Source: Phellopilus nigrolimitatus
Taxonomy: Eukaryota; Basidiomycota; Agaricomycetes; Hymenochaetales; Hymenochaetaceae
NCBI GenBank assembly: GCA_021029095.1
Contig: JAJOHG010000003.1
Location: 1,240,001-1,304,000, forward strand
Direction of reading: 5' to 3'
Length of the DNA: 64,000 bases
A program made the position numbers and the translations under genes. This document shows positions 21,754 through 32,495 of the stretch, piece by piece (position 1 is the first letter of the stretch; each line of letters opens with the position of its first letter). The notes under the pieces are model-generated. The model was given only the letters and a program-made list of their open reading frames with translations, made no database searches and was not told where the DNA came from.

Positions 21754-23866
21754 ATGGCTCTGTACGCTCCTTTTCGGCGTCGTCAGCTGCGCCGTGTTTC
21801 TGGACAGTCCGATCCGAGAAGTGTGGCGTCGCTGTCGTCTGTGAGTCTCAACGCGAAAGGCTCACGTCCATCTACATACGCTGCGCGTCTCTGGCGATGG
21901 GCTGCCGACGCGAATCGCTCGAGGCTCTCTGACATAACCCTTGCACATGTGCTCTCGGGCGACACAGTCCCTCCCATCTCGTTAGTCTGTTTCGCTTCTT
22001 CTTGTTCGCTCAGTTTGACATACCACTCGGATAATATAGGCTTTCTGACTTTGAGGCATTTCTTGCGTGTTGCGTATGTCTCCTCTATTAATCTTTTACC
22101 TTATATTTGACAGGCGCTGATCACTTTCCGGGATCGACATGCTTGTCTTACAGGACATATCTCTCGAGAACTTACAGTTCATCGTATGGTTTCAAGATTA
22201 TCGGGCTCGGTATGACGCTCTTCCGCCAGATGTGCAAGCGCAGTCTCCACCTTCGACTCTTTCGGAACTTCAGAATGAAAGCTTAAACGTTGTGCACTCA
22301 GTCGTGTCAAAGGACAGCCATGCTACTTCCGAATTGTCGGATCCGAAAGTAAATGCGGAGACACACGTCCATACGCTCGGACGCTTAGTGAATGCCGCTC
22401 GAAAGTCTCCACCGCCTGCTCTTAAGCTCAGGATGTCTGCCTTGGACTACCCGCCGACGCAGGCAAATCCAGTTACTGGGGGTACCGAGGGTAGCGATCT
22501 TGTGCAGGAGCTCGATATGCAGTCGTTCTATTCGTACGCGGCTATTAGTCCGCACTCCTCCGCCACGTCATCGTTCGCTCCGAGTGAGCGTCTGCTTCTT
22601 TCCCCTCCCAGTTCGGCAGGTACTCCATTACCGCGCCAGCAGCAGTCCATGCATTCGAACGCGCATGCTACTGCTTCGCAGCCGTTCCGTGCGGAGGTTC
22701 AGAACATTTTGGCGACATTCTTCGTCCCGGAAGCGAAGAAGGAGTTGCTGTTGAGTTCAGAGATGCGCGATCGCGCGATTGCAGAGTCGGGGCGGACTAC
22801 GCATCCGGATGTGGTCCGTTTACAGTCTTTCTTTATTTCGTTTTACGAGGTTTATATCTTTATTTCGACAGTTCCTCCCGGCTTATGAGAGTGTTTATGA
22901 GCTCATCGAGTCTGTTTCGCTTTCCCGATTCCTTACAAACGCTTCGACGAACATCAACAGGCCGAGACAGCTTTTCTGGTGCGTCTGATCCCTTCATAGT
23001 CTTACCTCCTTTTTTCTTCTTATCTCGGTCGCACTTATCTGATATTATCTACGTTTAGGTACTTCCTCGCACTGCCCGCGTTCCTTGCAGGCCTCGCTCT
23101 TGCATTGTGGTTTATTCTGTCCCCAGCGCACAATCTGCGCGTCCCGCCTCAGTCCCACCGCGCATGGAGACTCTGCAGTGTTCCCTTCTTTCTTCTATCG
23201 AGCATGATGTGGTACAAAGGTTTCCGAGGGTGAGCTCCTATAAAAATATATAGTTTAAACTCGTTGCAATGTATAATTGAACGCCAACCGAAAACTTTAA
23301 AGGTTCTGCCCGCTGCTTTGGCTACGCTCGTCGACCCAACTGCGTGCATGGGAACTTGAACCGATGGGCTATGACAAGGACGCTCAGGCGTTTTGCGCCG
23401 CACTTGCTTCGAGCGAGAAAATTGGAAACGCCGACAAACTTCCGCTGACGCCTGTCAGCATGACCTCGCCGGTCTCGTGCACGTCTCCGAATTCCCGTAT
23501 CGCGCCCTTTCTCGCTGAGGACGTGGTGCCGGACAAAAGTAGCGCACCTGCGCTGTCCTCAGCCGTTTCAGCGGCCTCAGGCTCGGGCTCAGATTCGGAT
23601 AACGGTCGCTCGAAGGACAAGAACGCTTCGCGTGTGCGGAGCGGATTCCACCGCCCACCAATCTTCGGTCCGGGACGCGTCGTCGAAGATGCGCGCATCC
23701 GTGCTGTGCACACGCATTTGTTGTTTGAGCTCATGAGGTTTGGGCTGTTTTGGGCTGCCGTGAGTCATTCAGCCTTTCATCTCTTTGCGCTTGTGTTGAT
23801 TGGTTCTCGCTGTTGTAGGTGTCTGCAGCGATCGTCGTGAGCGTGCCCAGTGGGCATGTCCATTGA
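21754..23866 (+). CDS. RAX1-like RGS-domain protein with C-terminal transmembrane segments, copy B
   Basis: Seven exons with the same structure as copy A: 21754-21980, 22040-22073, 22154-22813, 22872-22978, 23059-23229, 23303-23759 and 23819-23866, giving 567 residues. Exons of 34, 107, 171 and 48 nt are identical in length to copy A; the variable exons are those encoding the disordered insertion and the cytoplasmic tail. The RGS parts are SDFEAFLACC-DISLENLQFIVWFQDYRARY and FLPAYESVYELIESVSLSRF...NINRPRQLFW. Transmembrane segments are at YFLALPAFLAGLALALWFIL, LCSVPFFLLSSMMWYKGF and LFWAAVFTAIVVSV. The reading frame is intact, so both copies may be expressed. Relative to copy A, the disordered insertion differs by short indels. 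Confidence 0.75.
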
Positions 23867-25031
23867 TAAATACTATTTCCTCAATAATTCAAAACTCGCG
23901 AGGCCGCAAACAGTTCCTGGGACCCTGATAATTAATCGCCAAAAAAGTAAACTATGCACATGTGTATATTAAAGCCATCTGCTTGCTCATACTTCAAATT
24001 TCACTAATCACATCTGTAAATATGTACTACTAACATTGCTTTGTCGGTACTCAATATGTCTATCTACTCCGTTCGCGAATAATTCTAGTCTATGCATATA
24101 ATGCATAGCCTTTGTGTAAACATCTTTCGTGGACTGGCTAGTAATTTAACATAAGAAGAGACTCGGAAGTTTTATAAGCAACAGAATCCAAAGATAGGGA
24201 ATACGATGGAGTATAGAACGCAGACCGCAGAGACGGCCCGCTCGGCAGATCCGGAAACATGCTCGACGGGCAAAGGTTTGATGTCCAGAGATAGTCACTA
24301 CGTACCTGACACTGTAGCAATGCGGTGGAAAGGGGCTAAAGAATACTATTAATTAAGCTGCTTCGATGAGCCTCCTGACCATAAAATCTGCTTCATTATA
24401 CGATGAACCGGCTCTGAAGCAAGATGTGAGTTCACCAACCTCCAGGCAGTGTGATGCGAACTTGGCCTTTATAGAAGCAAATACTAAGACTTTCAACAAA
24501 AGGTCCATACTTAACCAGCTTTAGCTGCAAACCTGACCTTTCTGAAACTAGCACGATCAGTCTCGCCATTGTGCTACGTCGCATATAATAAAGATGACCG
24601 TAGTAATTATATCAAGAAGTGGTGATTTTGCTTGCAGGAGCTTACACTAGCCGTCTTTAAAAAGCTAGCAAGCATTTGAATTTGACCCCGACCAACGTTG
24701 TCCGGAATTTATCAGTGAACCTGGGCGTAGTGAAGAAAGATCAAACCAATTGTTCCGCGTAGATCAGCCTAAGCTCGGTACCGTGCAGGAACGGGCTTTC
24801 TTCTGTTGGCACATTTAAGTCAAGCCACATATATACTAAATCAGGTATATTACGTTAAATTTGATGTCCCTCCCCACGACGAGCTTCTCGAGAGAAAATC
24901 ACAGATGTATTAAACGCACAACAACAATTGCCAGTCAAGATGTACAAAGCGATTGTATCCGAGGTGTCCAATTCGAATAAAGGCCGGATTATTCCAGACC
25001 TGACTAGAATCATACCGCCACCGGACGCGCA
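23867..25031. other. Spacer in duplication unit 2
   Basis: No gene is seen. The stretch is homologous in patches to 18840-19960 of unit 1. It is AT-rich and contains only short ORFs. Confidence 0.45.
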
Positions 25032-27308
25032 TCACCTGCGCATCACCGACCTGACGAACTTCGCGCTCCCTCCATGCTCGCGTCGCTCGAGTGCATTTTC
25101 GTGCTCATCCCGGTTGCCCGGTTGCCAGGCGCCGAGCCACGCCGCCATCGCGCCGAGCGCCTGCTGCTGCACCGCGCGGATCGTAGCGTCGAGCGTGCCG
25201 GCAGACGAGATGAGGTCGTTGCAGTGGAAGCCGTCGCTCTCCGCGATCGGCATGCTGCTCGTGCTCTGGCGTGCGTGGAAGTCGGTCGAGGTTGTCGCGT
25301 CGCGCCACGGGTCGCCTGTAACGGACGTGTGAGACCATCAAGTCATCGAAAGGAGGGAAGAATGGCGGCATTGGCAGAGACTTACGCTTTCCGTTGGCGA
25401 AGAAGAGCTGGTCGACCGTCAGGTCCCAGCCGCCGTACGCAGCGTTAGTTGCATCCGCCCTGGGGTCAGGAGCCGTCTTGAATTTGTCGGGGAAGTAAAA
25501 GGTGCATTGACGCTATACAGCTCCGCGCTAAGTCTCTTGGTAGCAAGCATTCACCATGACGAAACAGTGCAAACCTCCTCATATACAGGACTAAGGAGCC
25601 TCGAAGCAATGGTAGGCATACCGGAGGGCGCGCCGTCTTGGTAGAAACCCATTTCGTTGCATCTGCCAGCGAACAAATGTCAGGCTCAAAAGATCTTTGA
25701 AGAACAGAGAGCAATGTAAGACTTACACGAGCCATTGCCACGACCGCTCGGCATTGTTGACCCTAGGTGATATTTACCCCTATGGAAAATGCGTTTTGCA
25801 CGAAATGTTATATGGAAACATACGTTGTGTTAGTCCAGCGATCCATCGTCGGGTTATACGTCCCCAAGCAGTCCCTATCAGACATCAGCGAGGAATCAGC
25901 AGACGTCTTACAGTCAACGTACTCGACATCGTCGTCTTTGCAAGCTGGGGCGGGCTAATTAGTACACTCTTACACAATGGTGGCGGTAATCCACTTACCA
26001 ATAGGAACGTATGTATTCTTCCAGTAATCACCCCACGCAGGCAGCGCGTTGTCGAGTCCCCATCCATTTGCGCCGGAAGAGACGTTGTCCTTGACTTCCA
26101 AAGCATCGCAAAACTCGAAGATCTCCGCTCCCGCGCCGTAATACGGCGCGAGACTTTGCCAGCCGAACAAAATATTCCGGACTGCTCAGTTGTCAAACTC
26201 TCAATACGTTTCTTAGCATAAAAATGCTCGATAAGACCCACAAGAGGCGGCGACATCGTCTAGGTGCGTCATATTGAGCAAACCAAAGTTGCTCTTCAGA
26301 TCGTCGATCTCCGCGGTCGACCCGCTTGTGAACGTCGTGTCTACGTGCTCGATGACAGCCTGGACGTCCGCAGAGCAGTTCTGGGGCATGAACTGACGAA
26401 TGACGTCGAAGTACTGCCAGAAGTCGATGGATGCCTGAACGACGGCCGACGAGGCATAGCCAGCATAGAAGAGACCAGGCTTGCTGGAGACAAATAAATT
26501 CAAAATTCAAGAATTAGACTATCCCCATTCCAAGACAATCACTTACTTGACCATGGTCCAGGCCGTCAGGGCTCCTGTAGCAGAATTGATTTGTATAGAT
26601 AGGTGTTTAATTAGTAGAAGGTTGAAAAAAGAAGAGTAAAACTCCCTACCTCCATAGCTCCCGCCGGTAAGAACCCAGGGGGCCTTGTCAGGACCCAAGT
26701 TGCTGCCATTCGGCATGGGCAGCTGGACATTCTGCGCAAAGTATTCGAGATCATCGATACTCTGCTGGATCGTCAGCACTTCCAGACTCGAACCGCTAAG
26801 GTCGCTGTACGGATTAGATTCCCCGAAGAAGCGATGTTCAATGATGACCGATGCGCCCCGCTGCTGCTGCGCGATCTGGCCGGGGAAGGTCTGGTTCGTC
26901 AGGTATTCGGTGAAGCCTGGCAGACCGCAATATCAGGGAAAGCAGAAATCCGGGAAGGCGATTGTACAGATACAGACTAGCAGCATTATCCTCTCCGGGA
27001 AGGAACAGAACGATCGGCCCCCCAGGCTCATACCATTGATGGGTGTGCCAATAGCGCTGCTGGAATGTTCCAAGGCCCGGATTGTTGTGGTCGATGAGCT
27101 GGTCGAAATAATACACCGTGTCGTAGGGCGGCAGCGCCGTCCCGTTGCTGCGCGCCACCATCGCCGAGTCATCGAACTCCACATGATGCATGGCGAACCG
27201 CGGGGATGCGGGCCCGCGAGCTCTAGATTTGCCATCACGTTTAAGAGCCTGGGCGGAAGCAGCAGTTACAAGCAGAGCCAGAGCCAGTCGAAAAAGTGCA
27301 AAAGCCAT
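25032..27308 (-). CDS. Secreted S28-family serine peptidase, copy B
   Basis: Eleven exons on the minus strand: 26978-27308, 26650-26916, 26547-26574, 26242-26483, 25999-26181, 25923-25944, 25824-25874, 25727-25762, 25575-25662, 25386-25512 and 25032-25315, giving 552 residues. The signal peptide is MAFALFRLALALLVTAASAQA, followed by a KRDGKSR propeptide-like stretch. The catalytic residues are Ser197 in GGSYGG, Asp460 in RDPWRD and His489 in DGFHCND. The family blocks YYFDQLIDHNNPGLGTFQQRYW and IEHRFFGESNPYSD are intact. A 22-nt micro-exon (CKDDDVE) matches the position and length of the corresponding exon in copies A and C. The C-terminus is longer than in copy A, with a charged tail. Upstream lie a TATAAAA (minus strand, 27375-27383) and the shared promoter box. 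This copy is complete, in contrast to the unit 1 stump. Confidence 0.9.
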
Positions 27309-27374
27309 CTCTCGCGGCCTTTACGAGAAATAAGCCAATGATGCCGCCTTGCATTCCAGTGCATTGCATGCCTA

Positions 27375-27423
27375 GTTTTATAGCGCGCCGTTTTGTGTAG
27401 CATGCGGACACGGGTGTGATAGG
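27375..27423 (-). promoter_or_regulatory. Core promoter of S28 B: TATA box plus shared upstream box
   Basis: On the minus strand the box CCTATCACACCCGTGTCCGC (27423-27404, then ATGC) is followed 17 bases later by CTATAAAAC (27383-27375), about 67 bases before the start codon. The same pair, box then TATAAAA, precedes S28 C. The inner CACACCCGTGT is near-palindromic, as a dimeric regulator site might be; no regulator is known. Confidence 0.6.
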
Positions 27424-27479
27424 CGTTGGGCTTGGGACGGACAGCAGAAAGCCTTCGCGGAGCAAGCAAATGTAGTCTT

Positions 27480-28003
27480 TGTTGCAGGGTGAGACCGGGT
27501 CCGCGCGAGAGACAACCTAATACAAGGGTAAGCTCAGTCGATCGCGCGGCGGTGCGAACGTCTAATCATTGTAAACTAACCTAATACAAGGGTAAGCTAG
27601 TTTAATAGTTAATGAGCAAAAGTATAATAGAAATGTATAATGGCGAGAGCTCACCTCAGTCGATCGCGCGGCGGTGCGAACGTCTGAGGTGGGCGAAAGA
27701 ATAAACGATCTTTTTATGCTACGGGTTTGTGTACTTTCGGAAAAGCTATTTACTCTACGAGATAAAGGAGAGAGGATAAAAGGAGATAAATGATAAGTAA
27801 ATAACAGTCCTATTGGTTAACGATAAACGGGGGTATGGGGGACGATCGGGAGTGGTGCGCGGACGACGGTTCATCCGCGCGCCGACCAATCGTGGTGCAG
27901 CGAGCCTCGTGCTCGCAGAGCCGAGACGCTGCGCTCGCGGCAGCACGTCCGAGCACGCAACCGGTGCGCGCGGGACGGGGCTCCGCCGGCTTGCGCTCCA
28001 ACA
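27480..28003 (-). repeat. 3' LTR of the copia element
   Basis: 524 bp, TG...CA ends. It includes two internal copies of a ~36-bp block (CTAATACAAGGGTAAGCT and TCAGTCGATCGCGCGGCGGT recur within it). Compared with the other LTR it keeps CG at three sites where that one has TG or CA. Confidence 0.95.
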
Positions 28004-28014
28004 CTCCCCCTCAA
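28004..28014 (-). promoter_or_regulatory. Polypurine tract of the copia element
   Basis: On the minus strand TTGAGGGGGAG directly precedes the 3' LTR (TGTTGGAGC). This is the usual copia plus-strand primer position and composition. Confidence 0.8.
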
Positions 28015-31000
28015 GCCGAGAGGAGTCCGAGCGCGGCGGCGAAATGCTTGACTTTAAAGCTCGGGAGTGGCTTCGTGAGCGCGTCGGCGACCATGTCGGC
28101 GGTCGGGCAGTAGATTAGCTTGATGGTGCCGTTTTCGCAGACCCAGCGAAGAAAGTGGAAGCGGATGTCGATGTGTTTAGTGCGCGCGTGGTACTGATGG
28201 TCCTTCGTCAGCGCGATCGCGGATTGGTTGTCAGAGAAGAGAACAGTCGGCCCCGCGAGCGGCGCGAAAACCTGCGCGATGAGCTGGCGAAGCCAGATCG
28301 CTTCTTTCGCGGCGTGCGTCGCGGCGACGTATTCGCTCTCCGTAGTCGAGAGCGAAACGATTTCCTGTTGTTTAGAATACCACGAAACGGCGCCGCCGTC
28401 GATGAGAAATGTGTTACCTGAGATAGCGCGCCTATCCTCCTGCGTGCTTCCGTCTGCATCCGTATATCCGGCCATTCCACCATTTTCGGCACTCCCAGTC
28501 CCTCCGTAAGTGAGCCGAAGCTCGCGGCTACCCTTCAAGTATCGGAAGACGCGCTTGACAGCGTCCCAGTGTGCGGGGCCGGGGTTCATCGAGAAACGCG
28601 ACAGGAGTGTCACGGCAAAGGCAACGTCGGGCCGTGTGGCCATTGCTGCATACATGACGGACCCGAGTGCTTCGCGGTACGGCACGCTGCGCATTTGTGC
28701 ATGTTCCTGTGCGGTTTGCGGCCCCTGCTGGCTGTTCAGATGGATATTCGGGTCCATCGGAGACGAAGCGGCCTTGAGTTCCTCGAGGTTGAACCGACGG
28801 AGGATGGCCTCAATGTAGGCCGTTTGCGAGAGTGACAATGTTCTTGCGTCGCGGTTTCGGCGGATTTCGATACCAAGCAACCAGTGGAGCGGCCCAAGAT
28901 CAGTGACTTCGACGTAGCGAGCGAGTCCAGCCTTGAGCGCAGATATGAGAGAGCTGGAGGAGGCTGCAATCGTGCAGTCGTCGACGTGCACGACGACGAC
29001 AGTCACGTCACGCTTTTCGTGACGGAAAAACACAGCTTGGTCCACGTCACAGCGTGTCAGTCCGAGCTCGTCGACGAAAATCCAGGTCAGCTTCTGATAC
29101 CATCTCCTACCACTCTGCTTCAGTCCGTACAGTGTCTTTCGCAACCTCAAGACCCTCTTGCCTGCGTCGTGCGGCACATATCCTGGTGGGTGCCGCATAT
29201 AAATTACTTCACCGGCCTCCAACTCACCATTGAGATAGGCCCCTTTTATGTCCACCTGCTCCAACTCAAGGTCGAGCCGTGCCGCCATCGCAAGAGTGGC
29301 ACGGATGGATGCCAATTTCGCAACGGGTGCGAAGGTGTCGAAATAGTCGACCCCCGGGACCTGGCTGAAGCCCTGTGCGACGAGACGGGCTTTCCGCCGG
29401 ACAATATTTCCGGCGGCGTCCTTCTTTATCTTGAAGACCCATTTCGAGCCGACGATGTTGGCACCGACGGGCGGCTCCTCCAATACCCATGTACCGGCCG
29501 CGCGCAGCGTTGACAACTCGTCCTCGATGGCGCGCTCCCACTCGGACCACTCAGGTAAGCGCTTCGCTTCCGCGAGCGATCGCGGTTCGAGCCCTTCCGC
29601 CTCCTCCGTCGCTGCACAAAACTCATATTCGTCATCATAGTCGTCTTCTTCAACTATTTCGGCCGCGTCGTCGCTCTGGTCAACAAACTCGCGCATTGAG
29701 CGCATACCTCGCGGAACGGCACCGTCACGACGCCAATGCGTGTGCGTGCCCTCTCCGGCATCAAGACGACGCTGGTAGGCCGACGGAAAACGAATTCGGC
29801 GCTCGCGCTGCGGCGGGGGATCGGCCGCTGCAGGTCCGACAGGTGCGGGTGGCGGCGAAGGTGGTGTCGGGTCAGCCGACGATTCTGTTGGCAGGTTTTC
29901 GGGTGGATTAGCGGGCACCGGCGGTAAGTTCTTTGGAGTCGGCTCGTCTCCCCCTCCATCTAATTCCTCCCCCTCGAGACGACTCGAAGTCTCTCCGGGG
30001 TCAAAATAAACATTCCGCTCAACGCTAATACTCTTCTTTTCAGGCCAAAAAATCCGCTGCCCGTTTGATGTCGCGTCAAATCCCATCCAACGGCCTTCGC
30101 GCGCGCGCGGTTCGAGCTTCGAGCTCGAACTGTCGTGTACCCAGCACCTCGCTCCCCATGCGCGGAGCCCGCGAAGGTCGGGCTTCTTGCCCGTCATCGC
30201 CTCGTGCGGTGTCACATCCTTCAGCGCACGCGTCGGGGTGCGGTTCTTCAACCAAACGGCGTGGCGCGCGGCCTCGGCCCACAAAAACTTCGGCAGCCCG
30301 CTTGCGTGCAACATAGCGCGCACTTTCTCGAGGATTGTGCGGTTCAAGCGCTCGGCGACACCGTTATGCTCGGGCATATCGTGGACGGTAAGTTTCTGTT
30401 TTGTTCCCTTGCTTTTTAGGTGCATAACAAACTCTTTGCCAGTATACTCGCCACCCCGATCGGAATGAAGTATGCGAATCTTCGCGTTCATTTGGGTGTC
30501 GGCCCAGGACTCGTACTGACGGTAAGAGCGAAAAACGTCACTCTTCTTCTTTAACAGGTACAGTTTTGTTACCCGTGTCGCGTCGTCCGTAAATGAGACA
30601 TAGTAGTGTCGGCCGCCGAGCGAGCGTGTCGGCGCCGGTCCCCACACGTCGGTATGAACCTCAGCTCCGAATTTCGTCGCGCGGTCGCCACCTCGTTCAC
30701 GCGCGATGGGTTTGCGCTGCGCCTTGCCATATATGCAAGACTCGCAAAACGTCGGCGCCTCGCCGGATGTATCCAAACGAAGACCGGTCACAAAACCTTT
30801 ACGCACAAGCTTCTCGGCCGTCGCGGGCGCGATGTGGCCCATGCGAGCGTGCAGCTCCATGAGGCTCATCGTGTCCTCGGCGACATTCGCTGCATCTTGC
30901 AGTGTCGGATCGACGGACACGTGCGCAAAACGGTATAGGCCCTTCCCGGACCGAGGGATCGCTCCAACGCGCAAACCGGCCGCGTCGTGCAGCACACATT

Positions 31001-32450
31001 TGCCTCCAGCGAAGGTAGCCGAATACTCCGCGCGGTCAAGCGCGCCGACGGAGATCAAGGTGTAGCCGACCTCGGGGGAATACAAGACTTCGGTAAGTGT
31101 CATCTTCGTTGTGTCTGAGCCGTTCGGGAGTTCAATAACTAACTCTCCCTCTCCGGTAGCGTGAAACGGCTGCTTATTCGCCGCGCGAAGGCTCTTCGGC
31201 GGCGTCTCAGCGAACAAAGAAAAGTCGGCGCGGTATGGCGAGATGTGGCGGGTAGAACCAGAGTCGAGGATCGCGCGACGTGCATCATCGGCCTCGCGAG
31301 CATGCGCAACGTACGCGCTCGTTTCCTCCTCACTGCCCTCCTCCTCGCTATCGGAGCCCGAGCTCGATAGCTCGCCGTCGTCCTCATCATCGGTCCAGGC
31401 GTCCTCGGGCTCGCTATCCGACATGTCAACAAGCCCGGGCATCGAGTCCGTCTCGTCCTCGTCGTCGGACCACTCCCATGCCGCGTTGGCACAGTCCCAG
31501 ACACCGTCCGAGTCCGAGTCCGAGTCGACAGCGTGCGCGCTGTCCTTGGACTTGTCCTTGGACACGTCTTTCTTCAGCTTCGGGCACTTCGCGCGAAGGT
31601 GCCCGGTCTCGCCGCAGTTCCAACAGGCGCCGCGCGGCTTCGCGTCGCCTTTGGGCTTCGACTTCGCGGACGAGCTCACATGGAGAGCCTCGTCTTTGTC
31701 TTTCGAGTTCCTAGCCGGCTCCTTGCGCTTCGACTGGCGCTCTCGCTTCTGCCGATCCGCCTCGTCCGAGATTATGTGGATCAAGACCTCAGGATCGACC
31801 TCGAAAATGTGGTGTTCATCGTCATCGGCCAGGGTAGCGGACATGCGTGCCGCTATCTCCGCTGCCGTTAACTGCGAAGATGCAAAATTCGCGAGTCGGT
31901 TCGGAATCGAATTGATGATGGTCGAGCGAAAATCCTTGTCGGAAATCTCGACTCCGGACTGGGCGAGCGTCTCGCGCCTCGTGCGCAGCTCGCTCAGGTA
32001 CTCGCGTACATCAGCATCCCCCGGGCAACGTGCCTCGAGGAATTCAGTGCGAAGGGAGGTCTGCGCAAACGCAGACTTCTGCGTGAACTCGCGTACAACT
32101 GCGCTCCATCGCGCGGCGCAGTTCGGTAGGTTTCCGACTTGGATCAACGTCGAGTCGGCAAGACACTGCGACAGCAAGTACATCGCGACGTCCTCGGACC
32201 TATCCCATGCCTCAACGGCATCGTTCGGGTTCGGATCTCCATCCGCCAACGCTAGCGCAACAGCAGCGTCGCCAACCGGCTCCGGGCGCGTCGACGTCCC
32301 GTCGAAGTGGCCCCACTTCCCCTTCGCCTTCACGGCGGCTTGGAAGCGCATGCGGTATATGACCCAGTTCGCTCCGCTCGTCGCGAGCTTCGGAACACTG
32401 GCCGGGAGGGCGTCGTGCGAGTTCGACATTACAATAAATCGGTACGTCAA
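28011..32450 (-). CDS. Copia Gag-Pol polyprotein (Gag, protease, integrase, reverse transcriptase, RNase H)
   Basis: A single open frame of 1,479 codons. The likely start is at MTYRFIV or the ATG seven codons later (MSNSHD). In order: a Gag region with the copia-type UBN2-like capsid; a zinc knuckle CWNCGETGHLRAKC (about residues 276-289); an acidic linker; the aspartic protease ILDSGSTRHIS (about 394-404); the integrase zinc-binding region (MELHARMGHIAPATAEKL...CESCIYGKAQRKPI) and catalytic core (EVHTDVWGP, FTDDATR, HNGVAERLNRTI); the reverse transcriptase (KARLVAQGFSQVPGVDYFDTFAPV, YLNGEL, VVVHVDDCTI); and RNase H (GYTDADGS, STTESEYVAA, LTKPLP). The integrase-before-RT order defines Ty1/copia. 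Gag and Pol are in one frame with no slippage signal, as in many copia elements. No inactivating lesion was seen. Confidence 0.95.
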   Translation of the reverse strand: MTYRFIVMSNSHDALPASVPKLATSGANWVIYRMRFQAAVKAKGKWGHFDGTSTRPEPVGDAAVALALADGDPNPNDAVEAWDRSEDVAMYLLSQCLADSTLIQVGNLPNCAARWSAVVREFTQKSAFAQTSLRTEFLEARCPGDADVREYLSELRTRRETLAQSGVEISDKDFRSTIINSIPNRLANFASSQLTAAEIAARMSATLADDDEHHIFEVDPEVLIHIISDEADRQKRERQSKRKEPARNSKDKDEALHVSSSAKSKPKGDAKPRGACWNCGETGHLRAKCPKLKKDVSKDKSKDSAHAVDSDSDSDGVWDCANAAWEWSDDEDETDSMPGLVDMSDSEPEDAWTDDEDDGELSSSGSDSEEEGSEEETSAYVAHAREADDARRAILDSGSTRHISPYRADFSLFAETPPKSLRAANKQPFHATGEGELVIELPNGSDTTKMTLTEVLYSPEVGYTLISVGALDRAEYSATFAGGKCVLHDAAGLRVGAIPRSGKGLYRFAHVSVDPTLQDAANVAEDTMSLMELHARMGHIAPATAEKLVRKGFVTGLRLDTSGEAPTFCESCIYGKAQRKPIARERGGDRATKFGAEVHTDVWGPAPTRSLGGRHYYVSFTDDATRVTKLYLLKKKSDVFRSYRQYESWADTQMNAKIRILHSDRGGEYTGKEFVMHLKSKGTKQKLTVHDMPEHNGVAERLNRTILEKVRAMLHASGLPKFLWAEAARHAVWLKNRTPTRALKDVTPHEAMTGKKPDLRGLRAWGARCWVHDSSSSKLEPRAREGRWMGFDATSNGQRIFWPEKKSISVERNVYFDPGETSSRLEGEELDGGGDEPTPKNLPPVPANPPENLPTESSADPTPPSPPPAPVGPAAADPPPQRERRIRFPSAYQRRLDAGEGTHTHWRRDGAVPRGMRSMREFVDQSDDAAEIVEEDDYDDEYEFCAATEEAEGLEPRSLAEAKRLPEWSEWERAIEDELSTLRAAGTWVLEEPPVGANIVGSKWVFKIKKDAAGNIVRRKARLVAQGFSQVPGVDYFDTFAPVAKLASIRATLAMAARLDLELEQVDIKGAYLNGELEAGEVIYMRHPPGYVPHDAGKRVLRLRKTLYGLKQSGRRWYQKLTWIFVDELGLTRCDVDQAVFFRHEKRDVTVVVVHVDDCTIAASSSSLISALKAGLARYVEVTDLGPLHWLLGIEIRRNRDARTLSLSQTAYIEAILRRFNLEELKAASSPMDPNIHLNSQQGPQTAQEHAQMRSVPYREALGSVMYAAMATRPDVAFAVTLLSRFSMNPGPAHWDAVKRVFRYLKGSRELRLTYGGTGSAENGGMAGYTDADGSTQEDRRAISGNTFLIDGGAVSWYSKQQEIVSLSTTESEYVAATHAAKEAIWLRQLIAQVFAPLAGPTVLFSDNQSAIALTKDHQYHARTKHIDIRFHFLRWVCENGTIKLIYCPTADMVADALTKPLPSFKVKHFAAALGLLSA

Positions 32451-32480
32451 AACAATTAGATTCGGCTTGCTCAGTGGTCA

Positions 32481-32495
32481 GCAAGGCTCATAACC
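32481..32495 (-). promoter_or_regulatory. Copia primer-binding site, apparently an internal (half) methionine tRNA fragment
   Basis: GGTTATGAGCCTTGC directly follows the 5' LTR. It contains the complement of a CAT anticodon loop (GGCTCATAACC) and does not fit a tRNA 3' end. Drosophila copia is known to prime from an internal tRNA-iMet cut with a GGTTATGGGC-type site. The similarity suggests the same half-tRNA mechanism here. Confidence 0.6.

Larger units (their letters stand above)
21110..27474. repeat. Tandem segmental duplication, unit 2 (right end displaced by transposons)
   Basis: Unit 2 carries RAX1-like gene B (plus) and the intact S28 B (minus), in the same convergent order as unit 1. 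Its right end is split: homology to unit 1 runs to GTAGTCTT at about 27479 and resumes after the copia and hAT elements at 35005 with CTTCAGAGCATTCGTCAG. The uninterrupted form of this junction is at 21020-21062 in unit 1. Confidence 0.75.

Noticed and set aside
31243..32493. 416-codon plus-strand ORF opposite the copia Gag region
   Set aside because: It is an antisense shadow of the polyprotein with Ser-rich low-complexity translation.
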